DNA of 52,088 nt from Phycisphaerales bacterium (GCA_020639115.1 JACKHG010000021.1:1-52088); one strand, 5' to 3'; counted from the first letter of the stretch, positions 34,751 through 42,752 are shown. Notes: generated by a model not told the origin, from the sequence alone. A program made the numbers and translations.

Positions 34751-36023
34751 ATGAGGTGGGGGCGGTGGGTTGTGAATGGGTTACGCGGGGCGGGGGCGCG
34801 GCGTTTGCGGCCGGGGCGGCTGCTGGAGCCGCGGCGGACGGACGTGGTTCGGAATTACCCAAGCCACGGGCTCACGCCGCTGCGCTTGGCGGCGATTCTG
34901 CGGAGTGCGGACGCGGGCGACGTCGGGGCGGCGATGCAGTTGTTCGACGAGATGGAGGAGAAGGACGCGCACCTGTACGCGGTGGCGAGCAAGCGGCGGC
35001 TCGCGTTGACGGGTCTGCCGTGGGCGGTGACGAGTGCAGCCGAGGTGGAGGAGGGGGTGGACCGGGTGGCTGCGGATGCGGCGGCGGACTACTGCCGGCG
35101 CGTGCTGGCGCGGATCGACGGGTTCGACGCGGTGCTGCAGCACCTGGCGCTGGCATTGGGGCGGAACATCGCACTGGCGGAACTGGTGTGGGAGGTGCGA
35201 TCAGGAGCGCTGATCCTGGCGGACGTGGTGCCCGTTGCATTTACCCGTATCACCTTCGACGACCTGGGGGCGCCGCGGGTGCTGACCGACGCGGAGTCGG
35301 CGGAGGGCATCGCGCTTCCGCCGCAGAAGTTCATCGTGCACACGCCGCACACGGTGAGCGGGCACCCGATGCGGGGCGGGCTGCTGCGGGCGACGGCACT
35401 GGTCTTTCTGGGGAAGAACCTGGCGCTGAAGGACTGGATGGTTTTCGCGGAGCTGTTCGGGATGCCCGTGCGGATCGCGCGCTACGACCCGTCGGCGACC
35501 GCGGAGGAGAAAGCGGAGATGCTGCGCATGCTGGAGTCGCTGGGCAGCAGCGCCGCGGGCGTCTTCAGCCGGGCGATCGAACTGGAGTTTGTCGAGGCGG
35601 GGCAGGGCAAGGCGCCGCCGCCCTACGAGCATCTCTGTGATTTTCTCAACCGGGAGATGAGCAAGGCGTGGCTCGGGCAGACGCTGACGACGGAGACGCC
35701 GGGGCTGGGCGGGTCGTTCGGCGCGACGCGGATCCACGAGGAGGTGCGCAAGGATCTGCGGACGCAGGACATCCGGGCGGAGGCGCGGACGATCCGGCGG
35801 ACGTGCTGGGGCCGGTGGCGCGGATGCAGTTCGGGCCAGAGGTTCGGTGCCGTACTTCACGCGGCGGGTGGAGGGTCCGCGGGACCTCGAGGAACTGACG
35901 GAGGTGCTGGACGCGGCGGTGAACCGGCTCGGGGTGCCGGTGCCGTTGGCGTGGGCGCGGGCTGCGTTGGGATTGCCCAAGGCGGCGGAGGGGGAGGAAG
36001 TGGTCGGTGGAGTGAGAAAGTGA
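34751..36023 (+). CDS. Phage portal protein, DUF935/Mu gp29-like, with two frame changes near its 3' end
   Basis: About 424 codons. DUF935 features include YPSHGLTPLRLAAILRSADA near the start, MQLFDEMEEKDAHLYAVASK, FGMPVRIARYDPSATAEEK and NREMSKAWLGQTLTTETPG. The first frame fails near 35785. DVLGPVARMQFGPEV continues one frame lower, and from 35847 VPYFTRRVEGPRDLEELTEV continues in the third frame to TGA 36021-36023. Each step is consistent with one missing base. Because of these shifts the first frame runs on, without stop, into the protease gene and gives a false portal-protease fusion. The portal forms the 12-subunit ring through which DNA enters the head. The stop codon lies inside a dispersed repeat. 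Confidence 0.82.
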
Positions 36024-36049
36024 GCAGGTGGGAAAGTGAGAAAGTGGGG
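36007..36049 (+). repeat. Quasi-periodic AGTGAGAAAGTG repeat spanning the portal stop codon
   Basis: The unit GTGGGAAAGTGAGAAAGTGG is found here and, with the same core, at 45611-45648 after the SpoIID-like gene. It covers the last codons and stop of the portal gene. Confidence 0.65.
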
Positions 36050-36076
36050 ACGGGTCGGCTTGAAAGGGGGGTTGTG

Positions 36077-37054
36077 ATGACGGAGCAGGTTTTGGCGGTG
36101 GCGCCGCCGGAGTGCGGTGCGGGTGAAGGCTTGGGCGCGAGTGGGGACTGCGGCGCGGAGACGTTGGCGCGACTGGTGGCGGCTGAGGTGGATGCGGCTG
36201 TGCCGCAGCGGGTGGTCGTGGCGCCGTGGGGGGAGGTGGCGAGTACGAGCGGGTCGTTCGTGGTGGATGCGGATGCGGGCGCGGCGGTGGTGGCGGCGTT
36301 TGCGGCGCACGGTACGGACCTGCCGATCGACTTCGAGCATCAGACGTTGGGGGGCGCGTACGCGTCTCCGCAGGGTACGGCGCCGGCGGCGGGTTGGATC
36401 ACGGCGTTGGAGGCGGTTGCGGGCGAGGGGCTGGTGGCGACGGTGAACTGGACGGACGAGGGTCGGCGGATGCTGGCGGCGCGGGCGTACCGGTACCTGT
36501 CGCCGGTGGCGCTGATCCGGCCGGAGGATCGGCGGCTCGTGGCGTTGCACTCGGTGGCGCTGACGAACAAGCCGGCGATCGTGGGGATGAAGCCGGTCGT
36601 GCATCGTGAAAATCCAAACGGGGCGCCCGTGGTCGCGGCGCTGTCGGCGCGGCTCGCGTTGCCGGTGGAGTCCGACGTGGAGACGCTGCTGGCGGCTGCC
36701 GATGCGCGGCTTGCAGCGCTGGAGGAGGATGCGCTGCGCAAGGACGCGGAGGCGCTGGTCGCGTCGGCCCAGGCTGCGGGGAAGTTGACGGAGGCGCAGC
36801 AGCCGTGGGCCCTGGCTCTGGCGTTGCAGGATGCGGTGCTGTTCGCGGAGTGGCTGCGGACGGCGCCGGTGGTGGTGGCGACGGGTCGGATCGCGGCTCC
36901 GGTGGCGGGGTCGGGGGCGGGCGGAGCCTCGGCGGCGGCTGTCGCGGCTGCCCGGCGCGAGTACCGGTCGAGTGCACTGCTGCAGGGGATCACGAGCGAG
37001 GAGGCGTACGTGGCTGGAGCCCAGCGGTGCGCTGCGCCCGCGTGCGGGAACTGA
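36077..37054 (+). CDS. Phage head maturation protease, Mu I (gp32)-like, with scaffold tail
   Basis: 325 residues. The conserved protease segment LPIDFEHQTLGGAYASPQGT followed by APAAGWI is the recognised core of Mu-like I proteins. VNWTDEGRRMLAARAYRYLS and LHSVALTNKPAI continue the fold. The C-terminal third is Ala-rich and helical (residues about 200-300), as expected for the fused scaffold that shapes the prohead before the protease removes it. ATG 36077 follows GAAAGGGGGG. The gene follows the portal directly; the minor head protein usually between them in Mu (gp30/F) is absent. Confidence 0.83.
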   Translation: MTEQVLAVAPPECGAGEGLGASGDCGAETLARLVAAEVDAAVPQRVVVAPWGEVASTSGSFVVDADAGAAVVAAFAAHGTDLPIDFEHQTLGGAYASPQGTAPAAGWITALEAVAGEGLVATVNWTDEGRRMLAARAYRYLSPVALIRPEDRRLVALHSVALTNKPAIVGMKPVVHRENPNGAPVVAALSARLALPVESDVETLLAAADARLAALEEDALRKDAEALVASAQAAGKLTEAQQPWALALALQDAVLFAEWLRTAPVVVATGRIAAPVAGSGAGGASAAAVAAARREYRSSALLQGITSEEAYVAGAQRCAAPACGN

Positions 37055-37172
37055 AGCACGAAAACACCAAGACACCAAGACATGAAGAATGAGGGAAGAG
37101 AATGCTCACGCAGAGTCGCAGAGAACGCGGAGATTGATTTTCTGGAATTCGTCCACTGCGTCTCTGCGTGAG
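37049..37172. repeat. Composite spacer repeat: CACCAAGACACCAAGAC string plus an inverted CTCACGCAGAG element
   Basis: Directly after the protease stop, CACCAAGACACCAAGACATG resembles the ends of 31527-31700. Next, CTCACGCAGAGTCGCAG (37105-37121) returns inverted as CTGCGTCTCTGCGTGAG (37156-37172), giving a 17-bp hairpin with one mismatch around a 34-nt AT-richer loop. Both lie between phage head genes. Confidence 0.7.
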
Positions 37173-37208
37173 AAGGACGAGGTCAATCGATTGAGGGGGT
37201 GACGGATC

Positions 37209-37616
37209 ATGGCACTGACGGCGAATCGGGACGTGGATCACTATGTGGATCAGGAGTTGCGGCGCGTGGACGTCGCGGGCGGCGCGCACCTGTTCAAGGG
37301 GGCGCTGGTGGAGTGGAACGCCGGGGGTTTTGCCCAGCCCGTGACGGGCAGCGGCGTGTTCGCGGGTCTGGCGTACGAGGAGGTGGACAACGCGGCGGGT
37401 GCGGACGGCGCGGCGAGCGGCCGCGTGTACACGCTGGGGGATTTCGAGACGGCGCTGGCGGGCGCGGTGGCTGCCGACGTGGGCCGGGCGGTGTACGCCC
37501 GGGACGACGAGAGCCTGACGCTGGATCCGCAGGACGCGGTGCTGGTGGGGCGCGTGCGCGGCGTGGTGGCCCCGGGGCGGATCATCCTGCGGCTCGCGGA
37601 AGGTGTGCGGAGCTGA
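37209..37616 (+). CDS. Phage head decoration-like protein (DUF2190/gpD-type)
   Basis: 135 residues. The pattern is of small capsid cement or DUF2190 proteins: an N-terminal segment VDVAGGAHLFKGALVEWNAG, then VFAGLAYEEVDNAAGADG and a C-terminal beta strand GRIILRLAEGV. It lies between protease and major head genes, the position where Mu and relatives encode a small head protein (gp33 region). The product probably sits on the outer capsid surface. The family call is by composition and position; no single decisive motif. Confidence 0.62.
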   Translation: MALTANRDVDHYVDQELRRVDVAGGAHLFKGALVEWNAGGFAQPVTGSGVFAGLAYEEVDNAAGADGAASGRVYTLGDFETALAGAVAADVGRAVYARDDESLTLDPQDAVLVGRVRGVVAPGRIILRLAEGVRS

Positions 37617-37691
37617 GCCGGGCCCGGCAGGTGGATTGAGAGTCGTACGGATGGGTGAGAACGTGTTGGGGATTTCGTAAAGGGGGGAGTC

Positions 37692-38612
37692 ATGGCGATC
37701 GTGGATACGGGGTTGTTGACGAAGGGGTTGCGCAGCGAGTTTTTCGGCCGGTTCGAGGCGGCGCCGGTGCGCTACCGGGATTTTTCGACGCGCGTGGTGT
37801 CGAGCGGGCACAGCGAGGTGTACCGCTGGCTGGGGAGCACGCCGCAGTTGCGTGAGTGGGGCGACGGGCGCCTGGCGCGGGGGCTGCGCAGCGAGAGCTA
37901 CTCGCTGGAAAATCTCAAGTACGAGGCCACGCTGGAGGTGGACCGGGACGAGATCGCGGACGACCAGACGGGTCAGATCCGGGTGCGGGTCGGCGAGTTG
38001 GCCCAGCGGGCGGCGACGCACAAGGACCTGCTGATTGCACAACTGCTCGATCACGGTGCGGAGGCGGGCTACCACAGCTACGACGGCGTGCCGTTCTTCG
38101 GGGACAACCATCCGTCGGAGGAGGCGGCGTTGCAGAGCAACCGGATCACCTCGGGCGCGTCGGTGCCGCATCTGCCGCAGGCGGGCGAGTTCCGGGCCGC
38201 GCTGGGCCAGGCGATCACGCTGATTTTGGGGCTGAAGGACGATCGCGGCGAGCCGATGGCGCTCAACGCGGAGGGGCTCTACTGCGTGGTGCCGCCGAAC
38301 ATGCTGTTCGCGGCGCTGGAGGCGCTGAGCGGAACGCTGGCGAGCGGGGCGACGAACGTGCTGGCGGGCGTGGCGCCGGTGTTGTCTTTTCCCTGGCTGG
38401 CGAAGACCGACGCGTGGTACCTGCTGAAGACCGACGGCGTCGTGCGGCCGTTCATCTTCCAGGATCGCGAGCCGATCGAATTCACGGCGCTCACCGAGGA
38501 GAGCGAGGAGGGCTTCAAACGCGAGAAGTACCTCTACGGCGTGCGGGCGCGGTACCGCATGGCGTACGGGTATTGGCAATACGCCGTGCAGGTGCAGTTC
38601 GACGAGGCGTAG
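37692..38612 (+). CDS. Phage major head subunit, Mu gpT-like
   Basis: 306 residues, the size of Mu gp34 (T). Typical features are an N-terminal LLTKGLRSEFFGRFEAAP, the SYSLENLKYEATLEVDRDEI stretch (the .y.l.n..fe.ti.v.r.di pattern of gpT), DGVPFFGDNHP and KTDAWYLLKTDGVVRPFIFQ. It is intact and in one frame. It should form the icosahedral shell, processed by the protease encoded two genes upstream. A short purine-rich ribosome site (AAAGGGGGGAG) precedes the ATG. Confidence 0.88.
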   Translation: MAIVDTGLLTKGLRSEFFGRFEAAPVRYRDFSTRVVSSGHSEVYRWLGSTPQLREWGDGRLARGLRSESYSLENLKYEATLEVDRDEIADDQTGQIRVRVGELAQRAATHKDLLIAQLLDHGAEAGYHSYDGVPFFGDNHPSEEAALQSNRITSGASVPHLPQAGEFRAALGQAITLILGLKDDRGEPMALNAEGLYCVVPPNMLFAALEALSGTLASGATNVLAGVAPVLSFPWLAKTDAWYLLKTDGVVRPFIFQDREPIEFTALTEESEEGFKREKYLYGVRARYRMAYGYWQYAVQVQFDEA

Positions 38613-38647
38613 GCCGGCGCGGCACGCGCCTGCGGGAGGGCTTGGCG

Positions 38648-39091
38648 ATGGCGTACGTGACGAAGGAGGACGTGGAGCTGCGGCTCGGGACGCGGGCGTA
38701 CGTGCAGCTCACCGACGATGCGGGCAGCGGCAGCGCCGACGAAGCCGTGGTGGCTGCGGCGCTGGCGGAGGCGGAGGGCGAGGTGGACAGCTACCTCGCC
38801 CGCCGCCACCGGGTTCCGATCGACGTGGTGGCGCACGCGGAGGTGGGGCCGGTGCTGGCAGCCGTGACGCTGGACGTGGTCGAGTACCGGTTGAACGCGC
38901 GGCGGCCGCCGGTGCCAGCCGACGTGGCGGCGCGGTACCGGGCAGCGCTGGCCTGGCTGGCTGCAGTCGGGTCGGGTGAAGCCGTGTTGCCGGCGGCTGC
39001 TCCGTTGCCGGGGAGCACCGCCACGGGGACGGTCGCGGCGGCGGCGGGGGACGCGACTGTGCTGGGCCGCGACGAGCTGGCGGGGTTGTAG
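38648..39091 (+). CDS. Mu gp36-like head-completion protein (DUF1320)
   Basis: 147 residues starting AYVTKEDVELRLGTRAYVQL, the classic DUF1320 opening (y.t..dl...g...l.ql.d). It is followed by AAALAEAEGEVDSYLARRHR and DVVEYRLNARRPPVPADV. Such proteins act at the head-neck joint. It starts 35 nt after the major head gene and is intact. Confidence 0.83.
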   Translation: MAYVTKEDVELRLGTRAYVQLTDDAGSGSADEAVVAAALAEAEGEVDSYLARRHRVPIDVVAHAEVGPVLAAVTLDVVEYRLNARRPPVPADVAARYRAALAWLAAVGSGEAVLPAAAPLPGSTATGTVAAAAGDATVLGRDELAGL

Positions 39092-39110
39092 GCGCCATAG
39101 GGAAAATACC

Positions 39111-39542
39111 ATGGGTGAGTTTGCGGCGATCGAGTCAGCCGTGGTCGGCGCGCTGGGGGCGCTGCTGGAGGCGGGCAGCCCGCTCTTCGCCGAGGTGCGT
39201 GCGGAGGCGCACGGCGATCGGGCGGGCCGGGTGGCGGCGCTGGAGCGTGTGCGTACCCCGGCTGCCTTGGTGAGCGTGGACGGGCGGCCGTTCAGCGACT
39301 TCGGGCCGACCGGCGTGCGCGTGTACGTGCTGGTGGCGGTGGCGAGCCTGCGGTCGGCGGCGGGGGCGCGGGTCGGAGACGTGGACACGGTAGGAGTTTT
39401 CACAGCCGCGGAGCAGACGACGGCGGCGCTGGCGGGCCTGGTCGTCGGTGGGCGGCGGCTCGGGGAGGTGGAGGAGCGGTTGGTGGCGGCGGACGGGCGG
39501 CGGGTGGTGATCGAGCAGGTTTGGCACGCCGAGACGTTGTGA
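39111..39542 (+). CDS. Mu gp37-like neck protein (DUF1834)
   Basis: 143 residues. Position, size and the pattern AAIESAVVGALGALLEAG at the N-terminus with RVYVLVAVASLRSAAG in the middle fit the DUF1834/gp37 proteins, which follow gp36 in Mu-like phages. It is the last phage gene. In Mu the next gene would encode the tail sheath, but here only spacer repeats and a host peroxiredoxin follow. Confidence 0.72.
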   Translation: MGEFAAIESAVVGALGALLEAGSPLFAEVRAEAHGDRAGRVAALERVRTPAALVSVDGRPFSDFGPTGVRVYVLVAVASLRSAAGARVGDVDTVGVFTAAEQTTAALAGLVVGGRRLGEVEERLVAADGRRVVIEQVWHAETL

Positions 39543-39556
39543 GGTCGGGCGATTGG

Positions 39557-39617
39557 GGAGCCCTGCGGGGGCGACGACGGGCGCAGCGCGCCGGTCGTGT
39601 CGCCCTTGCAGGGCTCC
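39557..39617. repeat. 61-bp inverted repeat just after the last phage gene
   Basis: GGAGCCCTGCGGGGGCGAC (39557-39575) returns inverted as GTCGCCCTTGCAGGGCTCC near 39599-39617, with two mismatches, and part of the interior pairs further. It could end transcription of the head module or be a small hairpin element; there is no T-run. Confidence 0.65.
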
Positions 39618-39628
39618 GTTGTTTGCGT

Positions 39629-39681
39629 GGGGAAATCCCAGGGGCTGGCGCCCCTGGCAAACATCTTGCGCCCTCCGGGCG
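39629..39681 (+). repeat. Dispersed repeat with GGGGCTGGCGCCC and GCGCCCTCCGGGCG boxes
   Basis: This string recurs inverted at 50335-50394 with both boxes and the AACATCT middle kept. A shorter piece (TTGCGCCCTCCGG) is at 45701-45724. The rest of the 314-bp gap 39543-39856 holds no gene that I can support. Confidence 0.7.
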
Positions 39682-39856
39682 TGGGCAGATCGTGCGCGGC
39701 GGGCGCAGCCGGCGTCGCGTCCAGTCGGCGAGCGTGTTGGGTGACTGGTGGTTCGGGCGTGTGGCTCGTAGAATGCGGCACCATTGGACTGATTGACTGG
39801 AATTGACGCGAGCATTTGGGTTCGTTGCAACGCGGGCATTGGCGAGGGACAGGCAC

Positions 39857-40348
39857 ATGGCGCGATCGGACGTGGACTATCCTGAGGTGGGGTCGGCGGC
39901 TCCGGCTTTTGCACTGCCGGCTTCGGGCGGACAGACGATCAAGCTGTCGGCGTACAAGGGCAAGTCGGTCGTGGTGCTCTTCTTCTATCCGAAGGACATG
40001 ACGAGCGGGTGCACGAAGGAGGCGTGTGGGTTTCGCGACGCGCACGCGGGGCTGAAGAAGGCGGGCGTGACGGTGCTGGGGATTTCTCCGGACCCGGTGC
40101 GACAGCACGAGAAATTCGTGGAGAAGCACGCGCTGAACTACCCGCTGCTGGCCGACGAGGATCACGCGGTCGCGGAGGCGTACGGCGTGTGGCGGGAGAA
40201 GTCGCTGTACGGGCGGGAGTACATGGGCATCGTGCGCACGACGTTCGTGATCGACCGGAAGGGGAAGATCGCGCACGTGTTTGCGAACGTGAAGGCGAAC
40301 GGTCACGCGGAGGAGGTGCGGGCGTGGCTGGACGAGAACATGGCGTAG
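39857..40348 (+). CDS. bcp: Thiol peroxidase of the PrxQ/Bcp type
   Basis: 163 residues. PAFALPASGGQTIKLSAYKG, then VVLFFYPKDMTSGCTKEACG, contains the peroxidatic Cys (SGC) and the resolving Cys five residues later (EAC), the atypical two-Cys layout of PrxQ. Later FVIDRKGKIAHVF is the standard C-terminal strand. The enzyme reduces hydroperoxides in the cytoplasm using thioredoxin. A GAGGGAC site a few bases upstream supports ATG 39857 over the 18-codon longer frame. Not in an obvious operon; 88 nt before the next gene. Confidence 0.9.
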   Translation: MARSDVDYPEVGSAAPAFALPASGGQTIKLSAYKGKSVVVLFFYPKDMTSGCTKEACGFRDAHAGLKKAGVTVLGISPDPVRQHEKFVEKHALNYPLLADEDHAVAEAYGVWREKSLYGREYMGIVRTTFVIDRKGKIAHVFANVKANGHAEEVRAWLDENMA

Positions 40349-40436
40349 CCGCGGCTGAGCGGCGGTCGCGGGCCGGTGCGGAGCCTTCGCGGTACGATCC
40401 GCACGTGACCGGTTTGCATACACGGGAGGGATATCC

Positions 40437-40724
40437 ATGGCAACAAAACTGACGGATGCTCAGGCGCAGGACGCAGTGGCAAAGCTCGACGGATGGGCGG
40501 TGCGCGACGGGAAGTTCCATCGCGAGTTGAAGTTCGGAGATTTCAACGCGGCGTGGGGCTTCATGGCGCGGGTGGCGCTGATCGCGGAGCAGATGAATCA
40601 TCATCCGGAGTGGTTCAACGTGTACAACACGGTGCGGATCGATCTGAGCACGCACGACGTCGGCGGGCTGAGCGATCTGGACGTGAAGCTCGCGGAGCGG
40701 ATCAACGCGGTAGCGGGCGGGTAG
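40437..40724 (+). CDS. phhB: Pterin-4a-carbinolamine dehydratase
   Basis: 95 residues, the usual size. The active-site signature reads EQMNHHPEWFNVYNTVRIDL followed by STHDVGGLSDLD: two adjacent His, Pro, an aromatic Tyr/Asn region, then His-Asp. It recycles the 4a-hydroxy-tetrahydropterin formed by aromatic amino-acid hydroxylases and may double as a DCoH-like dimer partner. No hydroxylase gene is in the window, so its partner lies elsewhere. An ACGGGAGGG purine run precedes the ATG. Confidence 0.92.
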   Translation: MATKLTDAQAQDAVAKLDGWAVRDGKFHRELKFGDFNAAWGFMARVALIAEQMNHHPEWFNVYNTVRIDLSTHDVGGLSDLDVKLAERINAVAGG

Positions 40725-40756
40725 TGTCGCGGCGGGCTTGGGCGCTTGCGAGGATT

Positions 40757-40782
40757 GCACTGCTCGAGAGCAGTGGCACACC
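40757..40782 (+). repeat. REP-like palindrome
   Basis: GCACTGCTCGAGAGCAGTGG, with the perfect palindrome CACTGCTC-GA-GAGCAGTG, is followed by CACACC. Confidence 0.75.
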
Positions 40783-40944
40783 GGCGAGGGTACGCGGCAA
40801 CCTCCGACGTGCGGGCGGGTGACGGGGTTTTCAGTGCTGTGAACGCGTGTTGCGGGCTGCGGGTCGGGGCGGTCGGGCGAATTGTGCTATCGACAGCGGC
40901 TGGGACGGCCGATAGAGTCGTGGGTAAGTGAAGGGAGGCACTCC

Positions 40945-41178
40945 ATGCGGAAAAAACGCATACACTGGAAGCGGGCCTCGGCGGCCATGCTCACCGGGAT
41001 GCTGCTGATCAACGTCGGCGACTGCCTGCCGAAGGACTATTTCTACCGGTTTGGCGGCGCGGGGCGGACGAGCATACTGGACGCGTTCGCGCAGTTCGTG
41101 TTCGGGTCGATTACCGACACGCTGTTCCCGGGTACGGACGAGACGGACACGACAACGACCACGACGACCGGCGGCTGA
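40945..41178 (+). CDS. Small hypothetical protein with N-terminal membrane segment
   Basis: 77 residues. A basic start (RKKRIHWKR) precedes one hydrophobic stretch (AAMLTGMLLINVGDC), then DYFYRFGGAGRTSILDAFAQ and a Thr-rich tail. It looks like a small exported or membrane-anchored protein; the single Cys after the hydrophobic stretch (NVGDC) is not a good lipobox. GGGAGG lies 7 nt before ATG 40945, which decides against the 21-codon longer frame. A terminator follows. I do not recognise the family. Confidence 0.65.
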   Translation: MRKKRIHWKRASAAMLTGMLLINVGDCLPKDYFYRFGGAGRTSILDAFAQFVFGSITDTLFPGTDETDTTTTTTTGG

Positions 41179-41204
41179 GCCGGACCGTCGAGGCATGAGA
41201 TTTC

Positions 41205-41252
41205 ATCAGGGCTGGCTGCGCTCCAACGGCGCGGGCAGCCCTGATTGTTTTT
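41205..41252 (+). terminator. Rho-independent terminator after the small hypothetical gene
   Basis: The 10-bp stem ATCAGGGCTG/CAGCCCTGAT with a GC-rich 21-nt loop (itself able to pair) is followed by TGTTTTTA. It supports the gene just upstream being expressed. Confidence 0.78.
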
Positions 41253-41329
41253 ACCGGGGTCGCGGGCGGGATATCCGTCCACTGTGCGAGCTGTGGCACA
41301 CGATCCGGGCTTGGGCGTCGTCGAGGACT

Positions 41330-41354
41330 GCACTGCTCAAGCGCAGTGGCACAC
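41330..41354 (+). repeat. REP-like palindrome
   Basis: GCACTGCTCAAGCGCAGTGG is followed by CACAC. The stem is shortened to CACTGC/GCAGTG. A degenerate half copy (CTGTGGCACACG) lies 40 bp upstream. Confidence 0.7.
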
Positions 41355-41371
41355 GGACATGGCGGACTTGC

Positions 41372-42229
41372 TCAGTCGAAGACGATGGTCTTGTTCTGGT
41401 GGACGAGGACCTTGTCGTCGAGGTGGAGGCGGACCGCGGCAGCCAGGACGGTGCGTTCGAGATCGCGGCCCTTGCGGACGAGATCGTCGACGGTGTCGCG
41501 ATGATTGATGCCGGTGGTCTGCTGGGCGATGATCGGGCCGGCGTCGAGTTCGGCGGTGACGTAGTGGGCGGTGGCGCCGACGATCTTCACGCCGCGTGCG
41601 TAGGCCTGGTGGTAGGGCTTGGCGCCCGCGAAGGCGGGCAGAAAGCCGTGGTGGATGTTGATGATGCGGGCCGGGTAACGGTCGACGACCGCGTCGCTGA
41701 GCACCTGCATGTAGCGGGCGAGGACGACGACGTCGATGCGTTCGCGCTGGAGCAGATCGAGGAGCTGGCGTTCCTGGTCGGCGCGGGTCGCGGCGGTGAC
41801 GGGGAGGTGGTGGAAGTTGATGCCGTAGCCGGTGACAGTGCGGCGAAGGTCGTCGTGGTTGCTGATGACGAAGGGGATATCGACGTCGATTTCGCCGCAG
41901 CGCTGGCGGAGCAGGAGATCGTGGAGGCAGTGGTCCTGGCGGCTGACGAGTAGGGCCATGCGTTTCCGGTCAGTCGCCCAGGCGAGTCGCCAGTCCATGT
42001 TGAGGCGGTCGGCGACGGGCCCCCAGGCCGCAGGAAAGGCGTCGCGGTCGAGGTCGAGCCCGTCGGTCTCGAACTCGGCGCGCATGCAGAAGGCCCCGTG
42101 ATCGGGGTCGCTGTGCTGGTCGGCCTCGAGGACATTGGCCCCGTGCTCGGCGAGAAAGCCGGTGACGGTGGCGATGATGCCGCGCGCGTCGGGGCACCAG
42201 ATGAGCAGACGGGCGGTGGGTCGCTTCAT
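41372..42229 (-). CDS. purU: Formyltetrahydrofolate deformylase
   Basis: 285 residues, the family's usual size. An N-terminal ACT domain (residues about 8-85; LLIWCPDARGIIATVTGFLA, then FETDGLDLDRD) is followed by a formyltransferase-type catalytic domain. That domain contains IINIHHGFLPAFAGAKPYHQ and VKIVGATAHYVTAELDAGPI, the conserved hydrolase active-site region with its His and Asp. It hydrolyses 10-formyl-THF to formate and THF and so balances one-carbon pools and supplies formate to PurT-type purine synthesis. ATG 42229 was chosen because the open frame upstream has no ACT similarity. No folate or purine gene adjoins it. Confidence 0.94.
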   Translation of the reverse strand: MKRPTARLLIWCPDARGIIATVTGFLAEHGANVLEADQHSDPDHGAFCMRAEFETDGLDLDRDAFPAAWGPVADRLNMDWRLAWATDRKRMALLVSRQDHCLHDLLLRQRCGEIDVDIPFVISNHDDLRRTVTGYGINFHHLPVTAATRADQERQLLDLLQRERIDVVVLARYMQVLSDAVVDRYPARIINIHHGFLPAFAGAKPYHQAYARGVKIVGATAHYVTAELDAGPIIAQQTTGINHRDTVDDLVRKGRDLERTVLAAAVRLHLDDKVLVHQNKTIVFD

Positions 42230-42352
42230 GGCGTGCGGCCCTGATCGCGGGGAGCGGATGCTCCGCAGCGACGAAGAAGTCTGGTGGCGTTCGGTCAACC
42301 GCAGGCGAGCCGATCAGCCCGCCGGCTGGGCGGCGCCGAGGGGGTCCGGCCC

Positions 42353-42589
42353 TCAGGCCTTGAGCTTGTTGACGTCGTCCTGGGTGATCTTGGAGGCCGG
42401 CTTGTCGAGCTTGCGGCTGAGCCAGCTCATCACCTCGGGGGTGTAGGGCAGGCTGTCTTCCTTGATGCGGGCGAGCATGCGGGCATCGCGGCGGGCGCGT
42501 TCGGGGAGTTTGCGTCGCTCGTTGCGTTCTGCGGTCTCGTGGGCGTCCTTCTGACGGTAAGCCCGGAACATGCTGCGGGTGACTTTCAT
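42353..42589 (-). CDS. Small basic hypothetical protein
   Basis: 78 residues, highly charged and mostly helical: KVTRSMFRAYRQKDAHETAE, NERRKLPERARRDARMLARI, then LPYTPEVMSWLSRKLDKPAS. An AGGAGA ribosome site 8 nt before ATG 42589 is good evidence that it is translated; the longer frame upstream reads through REP-like repeats and is rejected. The C-terminal part (TPEVMSWLSRKL..ITQDDVNKL) could be a small helical binding domain. Family not recognised. Confidence 0.68.
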   Translation of the reverse strand: MKVTRSMFRAYRQKDAHETAERNERRKLPERARRDARMLARIKEDSLPYTPEVMSWLSRKLDKPASKITQDDVNKLKA

Positions 42590-42752
42590 CGCCGGTTTCT
42601 CCTGTATAAGTCGAGCCGAGCAGTGTAGCGGGACATTGGGGGGACGGTCAAGGCGTGTCAGCCGGCGTGGGCGGGCGGAGAATGGGGGGTTCGGGGGCAC
42701 TGGCGGGGCTGAGACCGAGTTCTCGACGGTTCCAGAGCGGGGGAGAGAGGTT

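Noticed and set aside
34730..37054. Portal-protease fusion protein of 774 codons
   Set aside because: The fusion exists only because two indels near 35785 and 35840 move the portal's reading frame off its stop. The real portal end and the protease ATG with its ribosome site are separate.
33247..39620. Attachment-site direct repeats flanking the phage module
   Set aside because: I compared both edges by eye and saw no matching direct repeat; Mu-like elements would leave only a 5-bp duplication, which is not detectable by eye here.
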